A DNA stretch of 64,000 nucleotides from Leptoclinus maculatus (GCA_032191485.1 JAVDOI010000019.1:3095612-3159611), one strand, 5' to 3'. Shown: positions 10,160-23,193, numbered from the stretch's first letter. Notes: a model not told the origin generated them from the sequence alone. Translations and numbers: made by a program.

Positions 10160-10189
10160 ATGCGCGGGAAGGGAGTGGGACAATTACAG
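10160..10189 (+). other. Upstream ORF 4, 5' part (spans the splice to exon 2)
   Basis: ATG at 10160 gives ten codons to the exon end in phase 0. If joined to exon 2 at 44731 it reads GAT GAG TGA and stops at 44737-44739, overlapping the main ATG (44732) by eight bases in a different frame. Its start context is weak (T at -3, C at +4). Confidence 0.35.
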
Positions 10190-11860
10190 GTAAGAGCCAT
10201 CCACGCGAGCCCGACGGTCGTTTTCTGCCCTCTTTAGGGGGCCGTTAGGAGTTTCCTCGCCGGCTATAGTGCGCACAGAGAGCCGCTCAGACCACCAGCC
10301 CCGCATCAATATCCAATCAGGACCGAAATAAGTACTGGGCCCGGTTTAAATATCACTCCTCGTTCTCTTGAGGCTTACATTTGTACTTTTCATTTGCATT
10401 CATTTATCTGCGACTGATTCTTAAAATACATTTCTTAAAAACAGGAGAACGCATCAACGGAACTTTCCTCCACTAACAGACATCAGATGCATCTTTTTTG
10501 TTGGAGTCATTCTTGTACACAGTGCAGTGATGAATCATACTGGTTTACGGTAGGTTTTTTTGGTGTTATTTTCATTTTTATTTGACTTCATATCATTACA
10601 GGGTGTGTCTAATTGCTAGATGTTTCTCTTTGAAACATAACCTCATCTAAACCAGACCCCTGTGTAAAAACAATCGTATTTTAATTAAAGTGCAATTTCC
10701 CAGCTGTTAGTCCCTGCCGTGGAGCTTTCCAATCAACTCACTTTTATTTCACCAAATCAGTGCTTACTTCCATCGAGACCTCAGTGAATATACAACCAGG
10801 TTGAGTTTTATGGAGTCAGTAGAGGTAAACAACGTCTACACTGCAGTCTGGAGCAGATCAACTCACGTCTAAAGAAATATTCTGGTCTATATAACATCTC
10901 TGAACTGATACTGGATGTATAAACATCTTGTGGTTCGGTGGTATTGGCAGGTGTCAGTGGAACCACCAAACTGCTGACAGGAAATCAACTCATTTTAATA
11001 GCCACGTATCGATTTGACCTCCTGCACTGAGACTAATGTCAGCTCACCTGCAGCTAATCGAGTGAGTCCTCTGATGATGACATACACTGACACAGCGGTA
11101 GGAGGTAGGAGGTAGAAGGGGGTCCGGACGCTGCCTCCTCCGCCTGCAGCCACACACACCTCATGCTTTTCATTTGCTAAGTACAACAAGAACAACATGA
11201 CGTGCTGTCAGTTTACGACACAGGGATGATACGGTGCATGGAGGACAGGAATAGACTGCAGAAATAAAACACTCACCAAAGAGTAGTGGAGCAGAGACGG
11301 GCAGGTGTGAACATTGTGGTGTAATGCATGTATCGGAGGTGGAGCTGCTCAACGAACAACACCTTTTTGTTTTCTTCTTCTTTTTCACTGCGTTCATTAT
11401 AAGCACACTTGCATGGTTGAGAATACACGTTGTGTACTTAGCTTCCTCCTTCCTCACCTCTCCCCTGACCTCTAGCCATGAACTGTTGGACCAATTAAAT
11501 TCACCAATTAGAGCATTCATGCCTTAAAAAAAAAAAGACACTCTGAATTAAACAAACTGTAAAACTCCAATTGATGTTTCTACTTCTACTTCAGCCGCCG
11601 GTAACTGTATGACTTGTACTAAACCGGAGAGAAAATTGTGCAGCAGAGCTTCTTCTTCTTTGTTGCCATATTAATAATCTCATGACCCCTCAGATTCATC
11701 TTGAGACCTTTTGGAGGGGCCCAAACCCTCAGTTTGTAACTGTATGAATAGTTACAAACAACCTGAATGTAAAGTATAATATCAGTCCAAGGGGCAATTA
11801 CTTTTTACCTTTAATACTTTAAGAACATTTGGCTGCAAATACTTCCGTACATTTTTGATT

Positions 11861-11888
11861 GTAGTACCTTTACCGGTAAAGGTACTAC
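11861..11888. repeat. 28-bp perfect palindrome
   Basis: GTAGTACCTTTACC is followed without spacer by its exact reverse complement. The surrounding 11,800-11,940 is rich in TACTTT/AAGTA words common in dispersed fish repeats. Confidence 0.95.
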
Positions 11889-12792
11889 ATGAGTGAATTG
11901 GGACTCTGACTTGAATCAAGGGTATATACACTTCTTCCACTGATGTCGTCTCTCGGCACAGAGCAGAAGGATTCAGCAAATCGCACGTGACGTCATCTGG
12001 CAACCTCAGGCCGCTTTTTAGCAGCCAACAGCTACTTCCTACTTCCTACTTCCTACTGGCAGCCCAGGCAGTCCCCAGTTAGCTGGAGGCACGAGCAGCA
12101 GCTCCTCCACCATGAACGATCGGGTTTAGAGCTCTGGTGCCGCCTGGCTCGGGTCAGACCGGTTCCCCCTCCAGCTGGGCGACCTGGTGCCGGCTGTCTG
12201 GCCAGCGATGGCGGATCAGCCAATGTGACCTTTTTTGGGGGGGGGAGGGGGGGGGGGGGTCGCGTGACCTCGTCCTCGTGCTGCCTCGCCATTGATCCAA
12301 AGCGATGACACCGAGGCGTCACGGTCCGCTGCTCCTCGCCAACAAGGTCGACTTAGCACTGCCGCCGAACAGCTGTGACATGCAACACACCAACAGTGGG
12401 GGGGGGTCTTTGAATTAGTCTGTCTTCTTGGTCGCTGATTTATTTACTAACCTACATTTACAAATAATGTAGTGCTGTGAAAAGTCTACGATAGTTACAG
12501 TAGGAACAGTAGCACTGTAACAAAAGCAAATGAAGGGACACAAGGAAGTAAGAAATGATAAAAGAACAACAGAAAGTTATGTTTTTCATTTAGCCTATAC
12601 AGCATCACATAAGGGTGATACATATCTATAATATTGTATTTACTGGGACACTTTAATAGCTTGTGTTAAGATGGTAACCCACAAACTGCGAAAACGTACA
12701 AAAACTCTTGCGATGCTGCCCGATAACCTATCCCAACCCCAACCTCTACCTTTGGAGATCAACGCCCAACCTCAACCATTCAACGTCAATAA

Positions 12793-12821
12793 TGGTCGTC
12801 TCTACCATCTAGAGACGACCA
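12793..12821. repeat. Short inverted repeat (11-bp arms)
   Basis: TGGTCGTCTCT and AGAGACGACCA flank a 7-base loop. The function is unknown. Confidence 0.9.
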
Positions 12822-12959
12822 CTTGGCTAGAACAGAGCCATCATTAATGTTATTAGTAACATCTGTACTTTCCCTTCTATGACAATGTCCAAACGTCTGC
12901 TGTGAGAAAGGCCTGTGAGTGAGCTCTAGAGGTGTTGGTAGGGGGGTTTCGTTACCTCT

Positions 12960-13257
12960 GAAGCAGTGGTTAGCAGGTTCTGCAGGCCGGCTTTTTCTTC
13001 TTCTTTCCGTGTGGTGTATGCATGTTGTCACTGTGCCTGCCTGAGCTTTCTCCAGGTGCAACAGTTTCCTCCTACAGTTCAACGACATGCAGGCTATAGG
13101 TTCATTCTCTAAAATTGCCTGCAGGTGTGAAAGTGAGCTTGCCAGCCCTGTGATTAACTGCCGACCTGTGCAGGGTGTACACGCCTCTCACCCAATGTCA
13201 GCTGGGATCTACTCCGGCCCCCCTGCCACTATCAAGGATAAGCAGGTGGATGGATGA
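12960..13257 (+). mobile_element. LINE 3' end remnant (L2-clade type)
   Basis: The segment reads like the degraded 3' tail of a fish L2-clade element. It has the order 'gcagtggttagca', 'gtatgcatgttg', 'cgacatgcaggct', 'ccctgtgattaactgccgacctgtgcagggtgta', 'cagctgggatct', 'ggataagcaggtggatgga' (quoted in pieces, diverged from the usual words). There is no coding part. Target duplications were not identified. The name is based on remembered repeat families, not a search. Confidence 0.7.
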
Positions 13258-16200
13258 GAAGATTATTTATTATTACAACAAAAGGTTACTTTGAGTCGAA
13301 AAACAGCGTAGATGATTTGTAAGCTGTAACAGTCCTGTAAACTGTGATGTGAAGAGTTACACTCGTGACGACCGTGATCTCCGAGAGAATTCAACTTGTT
13401 TACGGACTGAAATGATCTCCACACTGATCTCTCTGTTTGTGTTTGTTGACGAGGCGTCATCTCTGTCATCTCTGAACGCTGCGGGAGTCGACTGAACCGT
13501 GAACTGATTCTACTTCGCTCAGTCTGTCGACACTCGCTTAACTCGTTATCTTAAAACTGAGCAAATCTGCAGCAGCACGTCGTCACCTGTTTCCAGAAAA
13601 AATGCTTTTTAATTAGTGAAACCGCAGCGGAATCAGAGAGATGACGACATTACAACTGGCAGTTTTCCCCTCATTGTTCTAAGAGAACAGTGTTGAAGAT
13701 GAGACCGGACATGTTAGATTTCTGCATTGTCGCTCCAGATGAAAGACTCCAGAGGAGGTCAGGTGCTTGATAGGCGACTATGCGCTTTCTTCTCCTGAAA
13801 CTATGGAATTTGTGTAAGATATCGGCGGCTGATTGGCACCCACTGAGCGGGTGTTTGATGTAAGTAGGAAGCAAGGGCTCCCCTCCCCCCCCCCCCCCCA
13901 CACTCTCTTTCACATTCCATTTGATCTGCAGCTCGTTTCATTTGGAGTAAAAAAATAAAGCTCTGCAGAAAAGATTAAATAATAACAAAAGGTTCCTCTA
14001 CATTTTCTCCTTTGACCTCTGTCTTCTTCTCCTGACTCCCCTTGTTCTTCTTCTGATTAGATTTTGGTCTCATTTCCTGCTGTCAGTTTGGGGAGGGGGG
14101 GGGCTTAGTTTTGACTGGTCCTAGCTGTAAACTCCGGATACCCACACTGTGACCCGGAGGTTGTTGGTTCTAATCCCCTCGCCTGCTTGGTGAGTCAGGC
14201 CTGTCAATACTGACAAAATAATTATATTGCAATGTAGTTTTTTGGCAGTGGCTGCAGAAAACAATGACTAGATGTACAGAGACAGATCTGGCAATATTGT
14301 CTTTATACTAATTTCAAAGACAATGTTTTGTTTATGCATTTAATAATTTATAGACTGGAAAATGGGCCCATTAGTAGACTATGATGATGAAGCAGCATTG
14401 ATAAAATAGCCACACATTTAAAATAGTTCATAATTGGATTGTCTCTTTTTAAAGACACTTGCACTCTCTGAGCATAAATTAAAATTGCACTTTTTTTTAC
14501 AACCTTGATCAATTTTTTTGTAATGTTGACAATCCATATATTGAATATTCCTTTAACCTGTTAAAGAAATAGATCGACTTGCAGCTGTGATCAGCAGGAC
14601 TGTCCTTTCTCCAGAAATGAAGCCTTTTTAAAATATGGACTTCTACTTTCTGTACACGTGCTTCTTCGGTCTACATTTCTTGTTGTCGGGTGTTCGTCCC
14701 AGAATCCTCCTCTGCTGGGACAGCCCTGGCCTTTGCAGTTAGTGATCACGCTGTCCTCCCACTCATCAAACAGTACTCCAGTTAACCGTGATCCGATTTC
14801 ATGCAGAGGGAGAAGGAAAGGAGGAGACACGACGACGAGGGTGTGAGAGGATCTGAAAACGACAGCGAGAGAAGACGGAGATCCGCTGGTGTGTGTCCGG
14901 GGTTTTCTCCCCAGTGTGGGACGTTTTATCTCTTCAGCAGCGTCTTAGTGTTGCTCTGTGTGTGGCCCAGTGGCTCATAAACATGTGTCACGCAGGATAA
15001 GTCTCGCCTCCGAAAGCCTCCAAACAAACACACCAACATGCATTTCGAACAGCAGAAACATCTTTCTTCCCTCCCCTCCCCCTCCTTCCTATCTCCCACC
15101 CATCCCCTTCCCCTTCCCTCCATTTCATTTTCGATGGCTGATGGTGTGTGCATAGCTGTGGGCCTACAGTACTTTCATGATGCGAGCTAAACCCATCTGG
15201 GACTCAATATCCTGTTTACCAGCTCTCAGCACTCTGAAAACCACAACAATACTGAGCTGAGGCAGAAGTTCAGAACTCATTACAGTTTGTTCAGGTCACC
15301 GCCAAGGTCGAGTTCTTCTCCTTCTCCGTTACTCTGCCACGTAATCTTCAGAGAGCAGACTCTGTTACTGTGTTTTCTTTTTCTCTCTCTTTGTCCAAAT
15401 TACACATGTTGTCATGTCGTGTTGTGGCTGGTCCAAAAGATAATTGACTGAGCTGAAGAAGTGAGCTATTTGATATCGCCTGTAGATCTGATGCGTTATT
15501 ACAAAAATAAAACGATGTGATGTGGTGGAGTTCTTTCAAAATGTAGTTGTGACGCTGTTAACTCATCATTTCCTGTATTTCAAAGGTCTCTTATTTTGTT
15601 TAATTATATTTGTCTGTCTTTCTTCTGTTCATTCTTATTGTTCAGCTTATTGAGGCTATTGTCAGCTGCTGCCTTTGTTCGTCATAAGGGAGATGTGATC
15701 CGTCTGTTACATTACAATCAAGTGAGACAGGAGGGAAGCTGACAGAATAGAGTAGAGCAGAAGGAAAAAAAAGACAGTAGAGTGCTGCGGGGATGACGTA
15801 GCTTTGTATCGACCCCAGAAGTAGCATCGCTCTGGTTCCCTCGAACAAAAAGCCAATGGGATTTTTCCATTGGCTTTTGGATTGTTGCAGAAAAAAAGGC
15901 TCTGTGGCTAACAAGGGTTTATGACTCTTACACATTTAGATAATCTTCACAAATTAAAAACCACCTTATGATTCTTGAAGCGTGAATACAATCACCAGAC
16001 GTAAAAGCTAACGTTAGGCTAGAAACAAACTACACCACGATAGCATGGCTTCATGCCACCACTAGCCACTTGTTTGCAACCGCCTTTTTTAAAAGACAAA
16101 AAGGTTCAAAGTACTTGAGAAGAGTCGGCTTAGTTGACCTGAACAAATTGTTTCTAACGAGCCATCAAGCTCACGCAGAGACAACAATGATGCTAACGTT

Positions 16201-19177
16201 AAGCTGGTTGTGCTAGCTTGTACTAAATACAATGTTTCCTTTCCCTGTACGCGACACTCAGCCCCAAGCTAATTCATTCCTCCTGAAGATGTAAACCTTT
16301 AAAAGATTGTCTCCCGTAAACAGCTGGGCATTGTAGTTTTTAGCAAGCATTACTCACACAGGAGTAAAACTGCGGATTCATTCTGGTACTCTAGTATTTC
16401 TGGCAGTAGGACGGTGTCTGTGGTTGTCAAAATAAACTACAGTGTCCATGTTCATCATAATGAAGGAACATTGTGGCACGTCGGTGTTCTTAATAGTTTT
16501 TGGACAACAATAGAGCTCTACGGTGGTCTATTCAGAGAGGAATACGCTATATCAGTCTTTGGCTACATGAATGGTACTAGTTAGATAGTTGGGGGGTTTT
16601 CGTAGTTGGTTTTGGTCTCATAATATTTTTTAACGATAAGAAGAATGTAGAATATCGACAGACTTATCAAGTAACAAGAAAACAGTAGCTACGTCTAAAC
16701 TGTATGTCTCTATGGCGGACAGTTGTAAAAATGCTTTTTTGGACGTGGCATTTTTCATTCCAGTAAGGTCAAATTTTTATGGGAACAAACGTTACACCAA
16801 AGCGCAGGCTATATATATAAAGTAAAAAAACAGGGAGTTAAAGGTAACTGTGCAGCTACCTGCTATAAAACTCAAAGCTGGAGACCTCCAGTCTGGACAC
16901 CAGAGCACTAAATTAATCTCTGTGTAATGATTAGTATTACAGTAATATTAAAGCAACTTCTTCTTATGTATTCTATCCCTGAATACAGCGGATTGCACCT
17001 GTCTGCCTGCTAGAAATCAGGAGTGGAACCAGGCTTTGATATACAAACAGGATCTACTTCACAGAGAATTAGTTCTGTTCAATTGACACGGAGATATAAT
17101 ATGAAAGTATGATATTCTATCTGTGCACGGCTGCTAAAATCCACAAACAAATGAACACAGGAAGTTATCCTTTCTATGCTACACTTATCTTTATTTATGA
17201 CGACGGTTAAATATTCATTGTGGTGTATGTTGGTTCTGTGGAAAGCATACAGAGGGCCTTGTCTGTGTTTCCCTCTGGCAGAGTTTCAGCCCCTCAACAC
17301 AGTAACACTGAGCTGTGCGCCTCGCTTGGCTCACTCTGTGCCCCCGGGCTATTTAACCCGGGGGGCTGTAACCTAAAGACCTGATACTGGCAGCCTGTGG
17401 CTTTCAATCTGACCGCTCTCCCCCACTTATCTGGCAAATAAGCTGTTTTAATTGCTTACACACAGAGCCCTATCAGGCCATGTAGTGAGCATGGAGATAA
17501 GGGTTACACAGACTCAGGCATTAGTAACAGGATGAGAGGACCGCAGAAAAACAGAGCTGCGGGGTCCCAAGAGAACGCAGAGTCAGGAAATAGCTGTGGC
17601 CATCCTATTAATTTCAAACTCACGGAGCCGTTCCTCCAGCTCACTGTAAGGCTCAGGAGGCGGCTGTTGTCCCCCCCCGTCCCCCCGAAATCAAAGAACA
17701 TTTGAATTATCTCCTTAAGATGATAGTGTGCAGTGTACTGACGTTATCAGTGGGCAGACTGGGAGTAAGTAATGGGTGAAATCACCAGCAGGTTATTGGG
17801 CAAAACGACCTTTACAGTTTGAGCGGAGAGAAGAAGAAGACAAATGTGGAGCATTTGCCGTTAATTCTGAATCTTAATTAGTCCAGCTGCCAGGAAATTG
17901 TCTTGCTGACGTTAATGCACACACGCTGACAACTTACAGATGCTTACAGCCCACACAATACAGCAAGGACACAGGACATCACCAATGACAATGCTTCAAA
18001 TCTGTCCACACAGCTCATTTAGAGAGGAACGTGGAGGGATCTTTTTGTTTTTACATTCTAAAGCTTTATATTGGCATTTTAGTGTTTTTTTAGTCAACAT
18101 TCAGTTATTTTACAGACCCCAGCGACCTCCCTTTCCGAAGAGATTTGGATTGTTGAAGTTTCACCGTGTATTGTTTTGACCCATGTGGCCCGCATGAAGA
18201 GCTAGTCAACACAGCGGCTGGGTAAATGTCAGCTACACTAGGCCTCTAATGAGACCAGAGACTAAGGAGAGGGCTGACACCATCATAGGCTCAGTGCTGA
18301 GAGGCTCATTTACATTCTACCAGGCGACAGCTGGAGATATGAGGGGAGAGAGGGAGAGAGGTAGAAACAGGGAGGGAGAGAGAGAGAGCTGGAGAAACCA
18401 AGAGGCAGCAGGGGAAAACATGTTAGTTTTTGGTTTGCAAACGTTTCTCAGAAGCAGAATTGATTCAGAAACATTGCGTCCGATAGTCCATTCTCTCCTT
18501 CTCACTCGCACAGCGAGCGATGATAGTAATCTAAAAGATAGTAATCATCTCCAAAACTAACAACATGTTTTTATCTCGTGAAATATTCTGCTTCAACTGA
18601 TTAGCAGCAATCTTACAGCACCATAAATTACATTTATACAACCAAAATAACAAGATGAACCTCCTGAATTTGCACCCAAAATTCATTTATAACGGCAAAC
18701 GCAGCCTCAATAATTCCTGACCGACAAAGGAGAAAACAAAAAACTTGAAAAAAAAGAATAATACAATATGGCACGGCACTAATATCATCGCATGACCTCT
18801 GTGTTTGGTGTTATGGGTTATTTGCGGTGGAATTTTTATTTGACAAATTACAGACGATTAAGATCAAAGACGACCTCCGCAATTATCACAAATAAATTAA
18901 CGGAGGTCCCCAAATAATACTAAACCCTGCGTCTGTTGGATGTGTCAATAACACGTTAGCCATATCAACTTAATGAGGTAATAACGTGTCAATTGAGTTT
19001 CCATTTAATACGACGTAATGCCACGGTTTACAGTACATTTTGATTTACTTCATATTATATATCTTGTATGCTATCATGTAGGGAAGAGCAATGTGTCACG
19101 CTCTTCAATGTAATCTGTAATCTTTCATTGATAGGCTACTTCTTCATTTCCATAAAGACCAAATGATTTGCCAAACA
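13258..19177. other. tafa2 intron 1, segment 2
   Basis: Non-coding. Contents are a C run near 13884-13899, a possible tRNA-like B-box at about 14150-14175 (too weak to call a SINE), a pyrimidine-rich stretch near 15060-15125, a hairpin at 15848-15878, a block near 17230-17510 with GC-rich inverted arms, and a GA-rich stretch near 18330-18390. No gene was recognised. Confidence 0.75.
15848..15878. repeat. Inverted repeat with CCAAT arms
   Basis: AAAAGCCAATGG at 15848-15859 pairs with CCATTGGCTTTT at 15867-15878 around a 7-base loop. Each arm holds a CCAAT box core in opposite orientation. Confidence 0.9.
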
Positions 19178-19297
19178 TTAAAGTAATAGTTTGACATTTT
19201 GGGAAATACTTATATTTGCTTTCTTTGGAGAGTCGGAGGAGAAGACGAGTATCACTCTCCTGTCTGTACGTTGAACATGAAGCTACAGCCAGCAGCG
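19178..19297 (+). repeat. Dispersed fish repeat, copy A (unnamed family)
   Basis: The segment starts 'aagtaatagtttgacatttt', continues 'gggaaatac' and ends 'gaagctacagccagcagcg'. It shares words with copies near 34722-34780, 49861-49954 and 55161-55296. I recognise it as a widespread fish interspersed repeat but cannot name the family. Confidence 0.65.
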
Positions 19298-20284
19298 ATA
19301 CCCGGAGCGTGAACACCCGAAGACAACAGCATTTTTTTCTCTTGTCTCTTCGCTCTTCAATTAAATAAAATGTACAATGGAGAAGAGAGACAGAGACATT
19401 TTTGTATCAGTCCTACTGATGCTCAAAACAAGATTCAGTATTGATAGTATTGATGCTTATTGATCCACCCAACACTCGACCGAACCTCAAGAAAAGGAAT
19501 GAAATACGTGATCAGAGATGATATTAAGAAGCCTGGAGCTCTGCTGCTAAATACAGCAGACCGTTCACGTTCAGGCCAGCCGTGTCAGCCCACAGCTAAT
19601 CGAGTTCGCTAACTTGGTGACCTTTCAACAACACGAATGCCATGATCATCAATGAATAACAACATAACTCACTGTAGTCTTATAAATGTGTTTGGCTACT
19701 CTATTTTATGATCCATTGAAACACGTTTTGTTAGTGTAAAAATAAAACTCGTCTGTGTGTAATCTGCTCTACCGTGGGCCCATAGTGTTTAATCAAATGT
19801 CACACAGGCTGCCTTGTGTATTCAAGTGTGATCCTGTGATCAGCTGCCATTCTTGCAATCTGACAGGCAAAACACCAAAACTGATGGAGAATAAGGAGCA
19901 GTGGAGGCGGTGATGAATGTACTCTACATCACGTCCTTGCCTCTGTAGCTCCCTATCCGCTCTGGCTCAACGTCAGGCTACGATACACTTGTGGGAGTGG
20001 GAGAGAAAGAAGAAGCAGTCACATTGGCTTGCGAGTACATCAACATGCCAGAAATGAGTAACAGCAAGTCCCCCCCCCCCCCGACTGCAGAACCCACTGA
20101 GCTCCAGTCTCAAGGCTCTGGGATCTGTTGGTTTGCTGATGCACATGCCAGATGTTGCAGGTGCCACTTGAGACGGTTGCCAATCTGTTATAGTTGCCGG
20201 AAAGACTCATGTTCAAATATTCATTAGCAGTGTGTTTTCCGGCCTGGGGCGCGCTGGATTTAAAACACAAGAAAAAAACAAGTG

Positions 20285-20391
20285 GCGAAATGGAATGCGG
20301 TACAATAATCGCTTTATGACGATTATCTTGTTTTCATAATCGTTAGAAAGCCAAAACTGGAATTTAAATTTGACTATTTGCACAGCCCTAG
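20285..20391. repeat. Dispersed repeat shared with 62392-62480
   Basis: The words 'cgaaatggaatg', 'acaat(a)', 'ttatcttgttttc(a)taatc' and 'gaaagcc(a)aaa' occur in the same order at both places. This copy ends in 'gcacagcccta', a typical border of fish miniature DNA elements. Confidence 0.65.
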
Positions 20392-21559
20392 CTTTATATC
20401 CAGCTGACAGATATCGTGTTGTTGATCTTCTTATCCAACTGCCAACAACTTTACTGTTTTGATTCAGTCCCACCACTGTCAAAGCTGTTTCAAGGCACAG
20501 CAGGCAGCTGTTTTTTAGTAGAAATCTCCGATAGAACCTCTGTACATTTCGTCCCCAGCACCGGATGACATACAACTCAGTAGCTGGTGAGAGTTTCTCT
20601 TTTCTTAATTTTTCTCAGGAGTTAGTGGAGACCAACACAGAGCTAATAACAGGAGAGTGAAGAGTGGTTTCCGATGATTATGCAAAGGGTCCATCCTTTA
20701 ATAACCACACGTTACAACATGCGGCAGCTTTAATCTAGACATATATACGGTGGGCATTGTAAATGTACAGACTTTCATAACACTTACTCATTACATTCCT
20801 TACATATCAGCACCAGAAGCCTGGCTTTATTTAAGGATTGTCCGGCATCAGTTTACGTGTCATCTCTGGAGAGGCTGTGGTGAAATCCAAAAATATGAGA
20901 TATACTGCACTGATGGAGGGTGTGACATTCGTCAGTGATAGAGGAAAAGCAGTGCCACACAATGCCCTGTGACCGGTCAGTACTGGATCTGACTGTCAGA
21001 GAAGGATGACCCAGTAAGCTTCTCAGCCGTCTCCTTCTTTTTTAAGCCGCCAAATGCGCACATTATCGGAGGATTGGTTTGCTCCTAAAATGACTGTTTT
21101 TCCTTTGAGTCACTCTGAAGGACACGGAGCAAATCAAGTTCTCAAATAGTCAACTTTAATGAGTTCAAAAGCAGCATCGGAACCAATTACACGGTCAATC
21201 TCAAGGTGCTGACAGCTAATTACAAAACCAGAAACACCTGCGATGAGCAGTCTCTCCTCCTCAGACTGCACACATGACTGTTGAGTCATCGGGCAGTACT
21301 GTACATGTGAAAACACACCTCATTTATTGGTCTCAATAGTAACAGAGGAGACTATCCCATCCTGATCAGGTGAGCCGCTATAAATTCATCACATTAGCAA
21401 ATACAAATGTATGTTGATGGGTGCTGTCCGTAAACTTCTCCACTCACATGAAGGAAAGAACGAATCTAGTCAGTAATTAAAATGAATTGAACCTATAGAC
21501 GGGTACTGTTTTAAAACAATCTCGATGCCAGCACCAACACCTGCACGGCATACAGCAGT

Positions 21560-21997
21560 TAACACCTATAAAGCCGCCGCCGCCCCACGGGGGCGGGACC
21601 GCAATGTTGCGAAAGCGGAAGTCAAAATCAAGACATGGCGAGGCTGAGTCAAGACCAAGACCAGAATACAAACACAGGAATTTTCCTCTTCACTTCCCTG
21701 TATGTGTGTATTAGTCAGTGCACAATGAGAAATGTCTTGATAAAATAATCAAAAGGCATTGCGTTATGTATGGCAGTAGTCCTTTGTCATCTTTGAGAAG
21801 TCACAGTAATGATGTCAACAAATAAGTCAGACAATGCACAAATCATTTAGTAATTGAGAAATCCTTAAAATAAACCCAGAGTCCCCTTTGTTCGAGACCA
21901 AGACAAAAATGGGGTTGATTCCGAGACGAGACCTTTAAGAGAAGTGGTCATGAAACCGGCCTCGAGACCAAGACCAATCTTGCGAACTACAACACTG
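21560..21997. repeat. Interspersed repeat with 'gaccaagacc' words
   Basis: Repeated GACCAAGACC-type words occur at about 21651-21662 and 21966-21975, and the right end reads 'aactacaacactg', like a hAT-type terminus. The left terminus and a target duplication were not found. Minus-strand open frames across it do not look like genes. Confidence 0.45.
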
Positions 21998-22783
21998 CTG
22001 AGTTGCATCCTGGAAATTGTAGGATCCTTCCATTGATTTTGATATTTTTTCTTTAAATCTGCCTCACGTGATATGTGATACCAAAGAAGTACATCTTTAC
22101 CTTGATTCAAGGCAACTCTTGGCTCTTCTTGGTAATTCACTAAAATCGTGATAATATTACACTTTACGGGTTTACGGATTAGGTTTAGATCATGAAGAGA
22201 TTGTGATACGAGGGCAGATGTGAAAACGTAAATAAAATGTAAATACTCTCTTAACATCCACTTTCATGAAGGCACTCGGGGTATCAGCACACCCCAGCAA
22301 TCTGCATCCTGAGGAGGCTTTATTCAAAGGTGTTAGATGCGATACATGCTGAGGAGCATCTGCTCAGCAGAGCGCTGTCTGTATTTGTAATGAGACTGAG
22401 GGGTGTGTGTGTGTGTGTGTGGTTTTGCACATGAAGGTATCAGAGCCCTGTTTACAAGAACACACTGCTATCAAAAGCTCAAGAAAATTCATCACAACTA
22501 ACGACACGTTGTTTAGCAACCAATGCAGAGATATCTATCGACTTTTGATTTGGGTTTGAATCAGTGGCGGCTGGTGGAAAATGTTCTTGGTAGGGCTGTG
22601 CCACATCCAATCAATTTCAGCAAACATCCCAGAATGATTTAATGCAAACAAATGAAGGTATCAAACGCGCATTACTACTTTGCAGTTAAATATTTAACAT
22701 TTATTCCAACACGAAAAAAAGCAGTAAATAACACTTTCACAAACACGTCAGGACATCTTATTTTAGTCACCCTCACAGGGAGT

Positions 22784-22926
22784 TCAGTATAATATAATAT
22801 ATATAACATATAATAATATTCTGTATAATATAATAATATATATATATATATCATATAATATTCTGTATAATATAATAATATATATATCATATAATATTCT
22901 GTATAATATAATAATATATATGTCAT
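22784..22926. repeat. AT-rich tandem repeat inside hAT element
   Basis: Three imperfect copies of a unit with ATTCTGTATAATATAATAAT followed by TA steps and ATCATAT. Minus-strand tyrosine/isoleucine-rich frames here are artefacts. Confidence 0.85.
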
Positions 22927-23193
22927 ATTCTGTCCCCGTTGTTTTAAAAAGATAAATAAGTTATTATCATGACGTCATCCAGCTAGTCAAACCTGTCTGG
23001 TGTACAGCTAGTAGAGAAGCTTCATGTACTGCTTCTCTTTCCTGCTAGTCTGCTGTCTGATTGTGAGGTCAGGCTGATCTGGGATCAGCTCTTTCAGTAG
23101 TTTCTCCTCTCAGTTCTCCTCTCAAACGGGTCTTGGAGGGGTAGTGCTCGCGCTGGCGCTCTCCTGTAGAGACTTCTCCTGACGAGAACGCGC

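Larger units (their letters stand above)
9711..10189 (+). other. tafa2: Putative tafa2 exon 1 (non-coding leader)
   Basis: The segment between the predicted start and a strong donor (attacag/gtaagag) has no long open frame but holds four ATG-initiated short frames. TAFA family genes typically have a non-coding first exon followed by a large intron, which fits. Spliced to exon 2 at 44731 it would supply the A at position -3 of the main start codon. Its use is predicted, not shown. Confidence 0.5.
10190..12959. other. tafa2 intron 1, left part
   Basis: Non-coding. It contains the 28-bp palindrome at 11861-11888, three copies of a 7-bp CTACTTC unit at 12032-12056, a G-rich run near 12236-12259 and a short hairpin at 12793-12821. 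No exon or RNA gene was recognised. Confidence 0.75.
19298..22561. other. tafa2 intron 1, segment 3
   Basis: Non-coding apart from repeats. A dispersed repeat lies around 20285-20390. A repeat-like stretch with 'gaccaagaccaatcttgcga' near its right end covers about 21560-21997. A TG microsatellite lies at 22403-22421. Confidence 0.7.

Noticed and set aside
14100..14200. tRNA-like stretch with 'ggttctaatcc'
   Set aside because: Only a B-box-like word is seen; no A box, acceptor stem or SINE body could be confirmed.
21865..22257. 130-codon minus-strand open frame
   Set aside because: Its N-terminal half has no recognisable features and its C-terminal half is interspersed repeat.
22675..22926. 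Tyrosine-rich minus-strand frame
   Set aside because: It is the AT tandem repeat within a hAT element.
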